DNA of 64,000 bases from DYKG01 sp964596185. Lineage in GTDB: Bacteria > Muiribacteriota > Ozemobacteria > Ozemobacterales > Ozemobacteraceae. The position numbers were made by a program, and so were the translations under genes. Shown here one piece after another: positions 53,577-61,744 of the stretch. Numbering within the stretch: position 1 is the stretch's first letter; each line of letters starts with the position of its first letter. Under the pieces are notes generated by a model. That model was not told where the DNA came from, searched no databases, and saw nothing but the letters and a program-made list of their open reading frames with translations. Location: the NCBI GenBank assembly GCA_964596185.1, contig CAZQUE010000004.1, positions 58,298 through 122,297 on the forward strand, read 5' to 3'.

Positions 53577-55253
53577 ATGCGGCGCACAGCCATCTATAAA
53601 CACCCTGGTTTTGAGAAGATCGCGAATCATTATTACAAGGAACTTCTTAGTCGGAATCCGGTGACCGCAACCTGGCTAGGCGAGCACTCATTTGACGGCT
53701 TGCTGCCAGAAACCGGCGTTGATTCCATTGAACGAAATCTTAATTTTTTACGGGAAATGCGTGATGCTTTTTCAAGTCTGCCTGAAAACGAGCTGAGTGT
53801 CGATGAAAAACTCGATCGAGAAATAGCCATGCATTTTGCTGAATCTCAACTTTTTCTCGACGAAGATCTGCAACGCTGGAAAATGGGTCGTGACCTGGCA
53901 ATGAACATCGGCGACTCTCTTTTTTTACTGCTGACCCGAGATTTTACCAGCATTCACAACCGGGTGGACTCAATAATAATGCGCCTCAAGGCCGTGCCAG
54001 TCTTTTTGATGAGCAGCAAATCGCTTTTTCAGAAGGTTCCGGCACTCTGGGGCGAAATCTTCATCGAATCATTAGTGCAATTGCCTGGTTTTATCGACAC
54101 AATCCTTCAGGCAGTAAAAAGCGAAATCTTGCCAATTCAGCATACTGAGCTCGAAAAAGCCTCATATCAGGCAAAAAAATGTATTGGCGAATTCAGAACC
54201 TGGTTCATTCATGCTGTTATGCCAAAAGCCGTTCATGAATGGGCTATGGGCGAGAACGCTTTTGAAGCATATCTGGGCTTGAGAAAAACCGGTCTGAAAA
54301 AATCAGAAATGCTGGAGATTTCTGAGAAAGCAAGCCAGCAGGCAAAAATCCAGCTTGAGGTCCTCAGCTGCACCATTCTTGGCAAAACAACCGGATCCGC
54401 CTCCGGGGCTCGTGCCGAGGCCCTCAAAAGAGTGCGAAAACATTGCCCGCCAAACTTTGACATGGCACTTGCCGCTTATCGTGAAGCGGTGAATCGCTGC
54501 CGCGAGTTTGTCAGAAGAAGCGAATTTGCCACCCTGCCTGACAATGAGGAGCTCGAAATCATTGAAACGCCTGATTTCATGGCTCATTTAATTCCTTTTT
54601 CGGCTTACATTGGACCAGAAAGAACATCTGGCATCCAAAAAGGCACCTATCTGCTGACTCGTGATAAAAGCGGCAGTAATAACAGTCGCTATAATTACGC
54701 CGAAATAGCCAATTCTGCGCTACACGAAGGCTATCCTGGTCACCATCTTCAACTTACGGGACAAAACCTGCATCCAGGGAAAATGAGGATTTTCGCCGAA
54801 AGCCTGGAAATGATCGAAGGATGGGCTCATTACTGTGAAGAGCAGTTCAAAGAGCGTGATTTTTACCAGAGCAGTGAAGAAGTTTTTGCCCAGGCCCTCG
54901 ACCAATTGTTCAACGCGACCAGAATGAAAATAGACATAAATTTGCAAACCCGAAAATGGACTTTCGACCAGGCAATGCATTGTCTCATGCAGGAGGTTGG
55001 CCTGGACCGGGCATCAGCCGAAGCTGAAATAAGGCGATATTCACAGAATCCGGCTGCGCAAATCGGCTATACAATAGGCAAAGAGATGCTGCTCGACCTT
55101 AAACAGTCCTTAAAAAATCAGTTTTCTGCAGATTTTAATGACAGGAACTTTCATGACCTGATAATATATGAAGGCAGTCTGCCAATTTCTCTGGGTCGCA
55201 AATATTACCCGGAGATAATGCAATCAGAATTGAAAACTCAAAACAGGACCTGA
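53577..55253 (+). CDS. DUF885 family putative metallopeptidase
   Basis: A 558-residue protein of the DUF885 family. The putative zinc motif is HEGYPGHHLQ (about 386-395), with a downstream Glu in EMIEGWAHYCEEQ, as in M32-like carboxypeptidases. The C-terminal segments QALDQLFNATRMKIDINLQ and QIGYTIGKEMLLDL also match the family. No signal peptide is visible, so it is probably cytoplasmic, although other members are exported. The ATG at 53577 is preceded by GAGGAGG. It has its own promoter and is followed one base later by the HIT gene. Confidence 0.9.
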   Translation: MRRTAIYKHPGFEKIANHYYKELLSRNPVTATWLGEHSFDGLLPETGVDSIERNLNFLREMRDAFSSLPENELSVDEKLDREIAMHFAESQLFLDEDLQRWKMGRDLAMNIGDSLFLLLTRDFTSIHNRVDSIIMRLKAVPVFLMSSKSLFQKVPALWGEIFIESLVQLPGFIDTILQAVKSEILPIQHTELEKASYQAKKCIGEFRTWFIHAVMPKAVHEWAMGENAFEAYLGLRKTGLKKSEMLEISEKASQQAKIQLEVLSCTILGKTTGSASGARAEALKRVRKHCPPNFDMALAAYREAVNRCREFVRRSEFATLPDNEELEIIETPDFMAHLIPFSAYIGPERTSGIQKGTYLLTRDKSGSNNSRYNYAEIANSALHEGYPGHHLQLTGQNLHPGKMRIFAESLEMIEGWAHYCEEQFKERDFYQSSEEVFAQALDQLFNATRMKIDINLQTRKWTFDQAMHCLMQEVGLDRASAEAEIRRYSQNPAAQIGYTIGKEMLLDLKQSLKNQFSADFNDRNFHDLIIYEGSLPISLGRKYYPEIMQSELKTQNRT

Positions 55254-55254
55254 A

Positions 55255-55761
55255 ATGACCTTTAAAAAACAACTTTTCATTCCCAACAAGCGGGAATATA
55301 TTACCAGGGCCCGCCAGACAGGTGGTCCCTGTATAATCTGTTCAATAATTGAAGAAGCACCTGAGGTTACCAATCTGTTGGTTTGGAAAAATCATAAAGT
55401 AGCCGCCTGCGCCAATCTCTACCCTTACAACGCCGGGCACTTGCTGCTCTTCCCCTTGCGCCACATCAATGACCCCCGGGAACTTGATGCAGAAGAAGCC
55501 TTGCAAATGCAGATGCTGCTAAATCATTCCTTGACTGCTCTCGACAAGATCTACCAGCCTGCCGGCTACAACATTGGCTACAATGTTGGCGAAGCTTCCG
55601 GCGCCAGCATCCCCCACCTGCATCAACACGTTGTCCCACGCTATTCTCGCGAACTTGGATTTGTCGATATTACCGCCGGTGCGAAAATTATAATTGAAGA
55701 CCCTGCCGTTACCCTGGAAAAACTCAAAAAAGTCTTTCTTGAATTTACCATTAAACCATAA
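55255..55761 (+). CDS. HIT family hydrolase
   Basis: A 168-residue protein with the histidine-triad motif HLHQHVVPR (about 124-132) and the upstream elements PYNAGHLLLFPLRH and GYNVGEASGASIPH. A CxxC (CIIC) lies near the N terminus. The family includes Ap4A phosphorylases and nucleotide hydrolases, and the GxASGASIPH pattern is closest to the Ap4A-type group. It starts one base after the DUF885 stop with AGGA upstream. Confidence 0.92.
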   Translation: MTFKKQLFIPNKREYITRARQTGGPCIICSIIEEAPEVTNLLVWKNHKVAACANLYPYNAGHLLLFPLRHINDPRELDAEEALQMQMLLNHSLTALDKIYQPAGYNIGYNVGEASGASIPHLHQHVVPRYSRELGFVDITAGAKIIIEDPAVTLEKLKKVFLEFTIKP

Positions 55762-55790
55762 CTGATTAACGGCAAAAATTGTGTTATAAT
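55762..55790 (+). promoter_or_regulatory. Extended -10 promoter upstream of 55822 gene
   Basis: TGT followed by a perfect TATAAT (55785-55790) makes an extended -10 element; the -35 (CTGATT, 55762-55767) is weak at 17 bases. It starts just after the HIT stop codon. Confidence 0.6.
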
Positions 55791-55821
55791 CCACAAAACT
55801 ATTTTTTCAGGAGATGTTCCG

Positions 55822-56505
55822 ATGAGAAGAAACCTGCTTTCAACAGGCCTTATCTTGAGTTTACTGGCCGCAGTTCCCGCAATTGGATCCACCAAGGGTG
55901 ACATGGAATTTCTGGGTTATTCAGAAGAAATGATGCAGGACACCATGGGCATTATCGAAACCAACGGTGATATCGACAGCGAAGACGCCAAACTGGATTT
56001 GGATCCGGTTAAAACCGGCGAAGATGAAGACCTGGATGAAGCAACTGCCCTGCAAAAACAGTTAACCGAGTTGGCAAACAGTAGATCGATCAGGGCCGAC
56101 CTGGCCGATCGCTCACTTGAAATCAAAAGCAAAATCGGAAACTACTGGAACAAAATGAACCCCAACCAGGGTATGCCGGCTCTTTCCGATGAACTTCGCA
56201 GTCAGATTCTTGCCGGAATCAGCGAAGCACTCACCCTCAACGGCTATGAAATAGTGCAACTTGAGCTTCTTGATCTTCCGGAAGGCAGCAACCAGGACAA
56301 GTTGAGGGCTGTAGTCAGAACCACCAGACCCCTGAAAACCCGCAATTCATATAAAGAGATTCAGCAGAATCTTGCTGAAATCAAAGCAATTTGTACTCAG
56401 GCCGCGACCATAGATGGTAATGCCTACCTGTCAGAATTGACGACATTTGTTGCTGAAAACCCCAAGAATAAATACTATTACGAAAAAACGATTTTAAAAT
56501 ATTGA
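55822..56505 (+). CDS. Exported protein of unknown function
   Basis: A 227-residue protein with an N-terminal signal peptide (LLSTGLILSLLAAVPAIGS). The mature part is acidic and mostly helical with a stretch of Asp/Glu (about 50-75) and a helical segment that looks coiled-coil. I recognise no family. GGAG precedes the ATG by eight bases, and a good promoter lies about 30 bases upstream. It starts a run of closely spaced plus-strand genes (55822-63592), with a membrane protein 12 bases downstream. Confidence 0.6.
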   Translation: MRRNLLSTGLILSLLAAVPAIGSTKGDMEFLGYSEEMMQDTMGIIETNGDIDSEDAKLDLDPVKTGEDEDLDEATALQKQLTELANSRSIRADLADRSLEIKSKIGNYWNKMNPNQGMPALSDELRSQILAGISEALTLNGYEIVQLELLDLPEGSNQDKLRAVVRTTRPLKTRNSYKEIQQNLAEIKAICTQAATIDGNAYLSELTTFVAENPKNKYYYEKTILKY

Positions 56506-56517
56506 TTTAATGAAATT

Positions 56518-56934
56518 ATGAGCATACTGGCTTCGCCAAGACAAACAACCAGATTCATGGTCTACGCCATGGTCTGCACGCTGGTTATTGCCTTTGGGAC
56601 GATCGGCGCAGTTTTTGCTGAAAATATTGCGCCTCAGTATGCCCTGATGGGACTTTTTCTTGGCTCAGCTTTGGGGGCGTTCATCTCTGTCTATGAATCG
56701 ACGATAATTGGCTGTATGGCTGGAATGATCACCGGACTGGCTGTATCACCCCTGGTTTATTTTTTCATTGATTTCGAAACTTCTTATCTGATGGTTTTTG
56801 TCCTGGCTCTTTTCGGAGCTGTAATGGGCGAACCTATGGCATATTTCTGGCGAGAGGCCGAGGGGCTGTCAGAGGAATCTGAAGAAGCCGAAACAGTCGA
56901 ACCCGATACCAGTCAGGACACGGAGAATCGGTAA
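56518..56934 (+). CDS. Small four-helix membrane protein, unknown function
   Basis: A 138-residue protein with four predicted transmembrane helices (about 11-35, 38-58, 60-80 and 86-108) rich in Gly and Ala, followed by an acidic, probably disordered C-terminal tail (EESEEAETVEPDTSQD). No family is recognised. The ribosome site is weak. The gene lies between the exported helical protein and the 56937 gene at spacings of 12 and two bases, so all three are probably co-translated. Confidence 0.6.
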   Translation: MSILASPRQTTRFMVYAMVCTLVIAFGTIGAVFAENIAPQYALMGLFLGSALGAFISVYESTIIGCMAGMITGLAVSPLVYFFIDFETSYLMVFVLALFGAVMGEPMAYFWREAEGLSEESEEAETVEPDTSQDTENR

Positions 56935-56936
56935 AA

Positions 56937-57338
56937 TTGAGTGAAATCAGACTTATCCTAGTTGAAAAAAATCTTGCCACTTCCGGAAACATTCCATCGC
57001 CGTCAATCCCGGCAATAATGTGGGCGATATCAGCCGGAGCCAACAACAGCACAACTCTTTGGCAAAAGGTTGCCGAACTCGACCCCGGACTCAAAGATCA
57101 CTATCAATCGAATGCCGACGATTCCCCCATTCTGGAAGGTTTTGATGACGGCCTGCTTGTAATCAGCTGGGACCACTGCTGCATTGAGTCCTTTCAGGTC
57201 TATCAGCCGTTAAAATTAACCGGCACCGTCACTCCACACAACGGCAAATTTCTCGAAACAGACAAAGAAGAGATTGAATACCAGATCAACGGCAACTGGA
57301 GCATAATAGATCATCACTTTGAAGAGAGCAGGCATTAA
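56937..57338 (+). CDS. Hypothetical cytoplasmic protein
   Basis: A 133-residue protein with no signal or membrane segment and no family I recognise. It contains a Cys pair in DHCCIES and a C-terminal INGNWSIIDHH segment. The start is TTG at 56937, two bases after the previous stop, with GGAG about ten bases upstream, so it is uncertain. The end lies one base before the zinc-ribbon TPR gene. Confidence 0.5.
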   Translation: MSEIRLILVEKNLATSGNIPSPSIPAIMWAISAGANNSTTLWQKVAELDPGLKDHYQSNADDSPILEGFDDGLLVISWDHCCIESFQVYQPLKLTGTVTPHNGKFLETDKEEIEYQINGNWSIIDHHFEESRH

Positions 57339-57339
57339 C

Positions 57340-59697
57340 GTGGAAATGGTAAACTGTCCTGGTTGTGGCGCGGTAAACAACCGAGATTCTTTAAGCTGTA
57401 TAGCATGCAATCGAACTCTTTTAGTGGTATGTCCCCAATGCGCGTTGCGAAATCCAGTTTCAGCAGCTATTTGCGGCCAATGCGGCCGAATTCTCGACGA
57501 AAAAAATGATCCGAGAATAATGCAGCAAAAAATTGGCGATCCGGTTGCCGACATGTATGAAGAAATCCCAATCGGTCACACAGCCGGCGAATTTCCCCTT
57601 GGCGCTTTTCTTAAGGTTTTTGTCGGCGGCTTTGTCTTCGCTCTCCTTTATTTGAGCCAGATCCTCAGCGGATACCCGATTGCCCTGCTGGGTGCAGGCC
57701 TTTTAAGCGGTATTTTCGCCCTATGGGGATTGATCGAAATAACCTTCTGGCTTATTGAAGACAACGAAATAAATGAGGCACCCCATTCTGAGAAGCTTCC
57801 CGAAAGCTACCCAACCGGATCCCAAAGTGGTTTGCCGGTCATCGGCGAATCATTTGAAGAAGCAGAGCGGGAATTGGAACAAACCATGCAGGCCGCCACT
57901 CCGGAATCTGTCCTCAGCGCCGAGGAAGCCGCTGCCTTAACCGCAGCCGATTCAGCAACTGTAAGCGAAGAAGAACCCCCAAAAACGATCGCTGAACACG
58001 AAAAAGAACAGCGCCCGCGTTTTGAAACTTTGGCAGAATTCCTTTCTGATGGGATTGACAAAGAGATTCAATCGGTTAAACGAAAAATCAGGCGCTCTCC
58101 CGAAAACTACGCCTTGCTTATGCATCTGGCACAACTCCATGAAGAAAGAGGTGAGCTGAATCTTGCCCTTGAAACCATGGAAGAATGTATTAAATTCGAT
58201 CCGGAAATCGCCGAAATCCATCTTTATCATGGCATCCTCAATATGCGCAGCGGCTTTGCCGACAAGGCCAGAGCATCTTTTCACAAGGCTCTAGAGCTCA
58301 ACCGCTTCATGTCCAAAGCCTTCTATCAGCTGGGAATGCTCGAGCGCAGTCAGGGTAATCTGCCTGACGCAAGAAACAATCTGCAGAAATGTATTCAACT
58401 TTCCCCTGATGATGCCTATGCCCACTACCAACTCGGCATGATTTATCGGGAAATGGGAGAAACCGGCCTGGCAATGATGGAACTCAAGCGTGCGACCATT
58501 CTCCATCCCACCGACTCCTACGGACACAGCAAACTCGGCCAGATCTACCAGCAGACACGGCAGTTCGATCTGGCTATCGCAGAATATTCCCTGGCCCTGA
58601 ACCTGAAGCCCGACGATCCTTTCGTTCTTGAACGCCTGGCAGAGGTTGTCGCTGAAAAAGGCTTGTACCAACGTGCTGCCGAGCTTTATCAGGAAACTCT
58701 TGCCCGACAATTCCACCCCAAAGTCGAAACAATGATCGCCCTTGGCCAGATTTTGAGAAAACTCGAAGAATTTGCCGATCTGGAAATGCTTGCCGACGAA
58801 GTTTTACGCCTCTCGGAAAACAACCTGCACGGCCTCTTTCTTAAGGCTATCGCCGCACTGAAACAAAACCGCAATCTCGAAGCCATAGAGTTGCTCGAAA
58901 AGCTCACCGAAAACCCAAATGCCGGTTACGAAGCCTGGCTCGAACTTGGTAAAATCTATCAATCGCTCGGCAAGGAAGACAAAGCACTCTCTGCCTTCAT
59001 CAGGGCCTCAACAAGCGCGCCAGACCAGGCAGGCATCTGGAACAATATCGGCATTTTGCTGGGAAACCAGAAAGCTTATGAAGAAGCTCTGAAAGCTTTC
59101 AAAAAGGCGGCCAGCTTCGATTACAGCGACCCACAGATTGCCGGCAACCTCAAAGCCGTCCAGAAAAAGCTCGAATCAAGCTGCACACGCATAATCGAAA
59201 CCCGCAAAACACAGCTGGAAAAAGATCCAGAGGATCTATACGCCTATATCGAAATGGGTCGGGCCTTTGAAGTTATCAACCGCCCAGACGACGCTTTGAT
59301 GGCCTATCAAAGACTTCTAGCCATAAACCCTGAACATATCGACGGCCTGATGTGTTATGCAGAGTTACTACGAAAACGGGGCAAATTGAAAATGGCCATG
59401 CGCTGCTATCGTGAAATCCTCAAACTGCAGCCGGAAAACGCCGAAACTCACCTTTATCTGGTCCAGGCCAACCTTAACCTTGGATTTCTCAATGAAGCCC
59501 TTCGCCATGCCGTTACTGCCCAGAAAATCGTTAAAGATGACCCTCGCGTTCATTTTCTCCTTGGAAAAATTTATTTTGCCAAAGGCCTTGCTCCAAGAGC
59601 TTTAAAAGAATTTTCCATCGTCGCCTCTTCTGCAACGGATCCAGATATGATCAGCTGGGCGGAACTGATGCGACGCAGACTTTCAAGGAACAATTAA
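57340..59697 (+). CDS. Double zinc-ribbon membrane TPR protein
   Basis: A 785-residue protein. The N terminus holds two zinc ribbons (CPGC...CIAC and CPQC...CGQC, residues about 4-50). Two transmembrane helices follow (about 85-140, FLKVFVGGFVFALLYL and LLGAGLLSGIFALWGLIE). Then comes an acidic linker and about 13 TPR repeats (about 245-775, with repeated AxxxLGxIYxxxGxxxxAxxxF patterns). It is probably an inner-membrane protein with ribbon and TPR domains in the cytoplasm. The start is GTG at 57340, with GCAGG upstream; ATG at 57346 is possible. A neighbouring TPR gene starts one base after its stop. Scaffold function is inferred. Confidence 0.78.
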   Translation: MEMVNCPGCGAVNNRDSLSCIACNRTLLVVCPQCALRNPVSAAICGQCGRILDEKNDPRIMQQKIGDPVADMYEEIPIGHTAGEFPLGAFLKVFVGGFVFALLYLSQILSGYPIALLGAGLLSGIFALWGLIEITFWLIEDNEINEAPHSEKLPESYPTGSQSGLPVIGESFEEAERELEQTMQAATPESVLSAEEAAALTAADSATVSEEEPPKTIAEHEKEQRPRFETLAEFLSDGIDKEIQSVKRKIRRSPENYALLMHLAQLHEERGELNLALETMEECIKFDPEIAEIHLYHGILNMRSGFADKARASFHKALELNRFMSKAFYQLGMLERSQGNLPDARNNLQKCIQLSPDDAYAHYQLGMIYREMGETGLAMMELKRATILHPTDSYGHSKLGQIYQQTRQFDLAIAEYSLALNLKPDDPFVLERLAEVVAEKGLYQRAAELYQETLARQFHPKVETMIALGQILRKLEEFADLEMLADEVLRLSENNLHGLFLKAIAALKQNRNLEAIELLEKLTENPNAGYEAWLELGKIYQSLGKEDKALSAFIRASTSAPDQAGIWNNIGILLGNQKAYEEALKAFKKAASFDYSDPQIAGNLKAVQKKLESSCTRIIETRKTQLEKDPEDLYAYIEMGRAFEVINRPDDALMAYQRLLAINPEHIDGLMCYAELLRKRGKLKMAMRCYREILKLQPENAETHLYLVQANLNLGFLNEALRHAVTAQKIVKDDPRVHFLLGKIYFAKGLAPRALKEFSIVASSATDPDMISWAELMRRRLSRNN

Positions 59698-59698
59698 A

Positions 59699-60847
59699 GT
59701 GAAACTTTTAAACAAATTTTTAACGGTGGCACTTCTTGCCGGGTCTTTTTTTGCGGTTGAGCTTCCAGCTCAATTCAGCGAAGAAACCAAATCTGACGTT
59801 TCGGTCAGAGATCTTCTTGAAGGCTTTAAAAGAAGCCCCAAAGCGGACACTTATTATCTGATGGCCCTGGCCGAAGCCCGAAAAAACAATATCGAAGCCG
59901 CCGAAAAAGCTATCGGCACGGGCTTGAGCATCAACCCCCGCAATACCCGCCTGCTGAACCTCAAAGGGGCAATTCGCGCCCGCCAGGGTCGCCTTGCCGA
60001 AGCCAGGCGCCTGTTTTTAAATGTTCTGCAGCTCGACCCCGAGGACAAATATGCCGAGGCATCATTGCGCTCTGTTGAACGTATTCTTCAACCACAACGC
60101 AATGACATCATCGTAACCAACCCCAAACCGGCAGCAAAATCTACTCAAGACAATCCAGCAGCTCCACTTCTCGTCAAAGAAGTCGAGGTTAAAAAGAAAG
60201 TTCTCGAATCTTCTTATTTTGACCAGATAAAAAACAAACAGCAGTGTTATTACGCCATGGCCTCGCTTAAAAGAGCCTATGAAAGCTATCTTGCCAGCAG
60301 CCCAAAAGACAAAAGTTTTTCCCCGACAACTCTCGTAAGCAGCGGCTTTTTAACTTCCATCCCGCTTTGCCCGGAATCAGGCGAATACAGCTATGCTGAC
60401 GCCGATGTCGTCTGCAGCAAACACGGCCGCCAGTCAGAAGTCGGCGCAGAGGTTACTACCGTCTTCACCGAATTTAACCGGGGTATGCGCGCCAAACTCA
60501 GTCGCAACTACCTCGATGCCCTCAAAGCCTTTGAGCAGGTGGTCATTCTTTACCCACGCTGGGCAGAAGCACATTACCAACTTGCCGACACCCTCTTTCG
60601 CCTCGGCGAAACCGAACCGGCAATAGTTGCATTGCGCAACTGCCTTAAGCATCAGCCTGAAAATCTCGATGCACAGCTTTTACTTGCGAATCTCTATTTC
60701 AAAAAGGGGCAGAAAAATCCAGCCCTAAGCCTTCTCGACCAGATCGCCGAAAAACACAAAGGCACAGTTTACGGACTCTCAGCAAGAAGCATCGCCGGAT
60801 CGATCAGATCTGGCAGAAACTATTATCAGATTTTCCCGCCAAACTGA
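59699..60847 (+). CDS. Exported TPR protein with pilin-like module
   Basis: A 382-residue protein starting at GTG with a signal peptide (FLTVALLAGSFFAVELPAQ). TPR repeats lie at about 45-130 and 260-365. Between them (about 178-245) is a segment with CYYAMASLKRAYESY, then GFLTSIPLCPESGEYSYADAD and VVCSKHG. This resembles the C-terminal part of some type IV pilin-like and pseudopilin proteins, where a helix with Cys is followed by CPxGGxY and a final Cys-x-x-HG. No prepilin N terminus is present. AAGGA precedes the start. It may bind exported or pilus components; that is inference. Confidence 0.7.
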   Translation: MKLLNKFLTVALLAGSFFAVELPAQFSEETKSDVSVRDLLEGFKRSPKADTYYLMALAEARKNNIEAAEKAIGTGLSINPRNTRLLNLKGAIRARQGRLAEARRLFLNVLQLDPEDKYAEASLRSVERILQPQRNDIIVTNPKPAAKSTQDNPAAPLLVKEVEVKKKVLESSYFDQIKNKQQCYYAMASLKRAYESYLASSPKDKSFSPTTLVSSGFLTSIPLCPESGEYSYADADVVCSKHGRQSEVGAEVTTVFTEFNRGMRAKLSRNYLDALKAFEQVVILYPRWAEAHYQLADTLFRLGETEPAIVALRNCLKHQPENLDAQLLLANLYFKKGQKNPALSLLDQIAEKHKGTVYGLSARSIAGSIRSGRNYYQIFPPN

Positions 60848-60858
60848 CAGGAATCTCG

Positions 60859-61722
60859 ATGAAAAAGAAATTACAGACGATCGCCTTTATCTGTCACCCG
60901 ACCCGCACATCACTGCCACCGATTCTAAAAGGCCTGATCGAGTGGTCTGAAAACAACAACATTAATGTTCGGCTGACTCCGCGCATGGCCCAGATCGTTG
61001 AAAGACCCGAGCTCGGACTACCGCGCCAGGACATGGCGGGCGAAGTTGACATGGTAGTGGTTCTCGGTGGTGACGGCTCCATTCTTGAGACTACCCGTGC
61101 ATTTGCCGCAGATGGTATCCCGGTTGCCGGGATCAATCTTGGCCATCTTGGCTTTTTGACTCTTGATGAGCCACGCAACGCGATAAACACTCTTGAAAAG
61201 CTTCGAGACGGCAAATTTCGCATTGAAAACCGCATGATGCTTCAGGCAATTGTCAGACGAAATGGTCGCAAGATGTTTCGCGGCATCGCTCTCAACGACG
61301 TCGTCATCCAAAAAGGCACCATGCTCCGAGTCATCAATATACATGTTTCAATCTCAGGAAACATGGTCAACACCTACCACGGCGACGGCATTATTTTCTC
61401 GACCCCCACCGGGTCAACCGCATACTCCCTTTCAGCCGGCGGCCCCATCGTCCCGCCATGGGTAAATGTCATCGTTCTCTGCCCGCTCAATTGCCATACC
61501 CTCAGTGCGCGTCCGGTCATAACCTCCGATCAGGAAATCCTCAACGCCCGCATCAGTTGTGTCCATTCAAAGGTTGATCTGGTTCTCGACGGGCAAGAAG
61601 GTTTTCGCCTTCTCGACGGTGACGAAATTGAAGTTTCCCGCGCCAATGAACTTGGTCGCATCGTTGTTTTCAAGTCCCGAAATTTCTTTGAGGTTTTGAG
61701 AAAAAAAATGAACTGGGGCTAA
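60859..61722 (+). CDS. nadK: NAD kinase
   Basis: Phosphorylates NAD to NADP. The 287 residues show the GGDGS motif (VVLGGDGSILETTRAF), the NDVVI segment and TPTGSTAYSLSAGGPIV, all typical of bacterial NAD kinase. Normal length. The family's usual PMFPHTLSARP-like segment reads CPLNCHTLSARP here, a small departure. AGGA lies seven bases before the ATG, which is 11 bases after the TPR gene. It is probably co-transcribed with dsbD. Confidence 0.96.
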   Translation: MKKKLQTIAFICHPTRTSLPPILKGLIEWSENNNINVRLTPRMAQIVERPELGLPRQDMAGEVDMVVVLGGDGSILETTRAFAADGIPVAGINLGHLGFLTLDEPRNAINTLEKLRDGKFRIENRMMLQAIVRRNGRKMFRGIALNDVVIQKGTMLRVINIHVSISGNMVNTYHGDGIIFSTPTGSTAYSLSAGGPIVPPWVNVIVLCPLNCHTLSARPVITSDQEILNARISCVHSKVDLVLDGQEGFRLLDGDEIEVSRANELGRIVVFKSRNFFEVLRKKMNWG

Positions 61723-61744
61723 ATTTCACTACTAGAGGTTAAAC

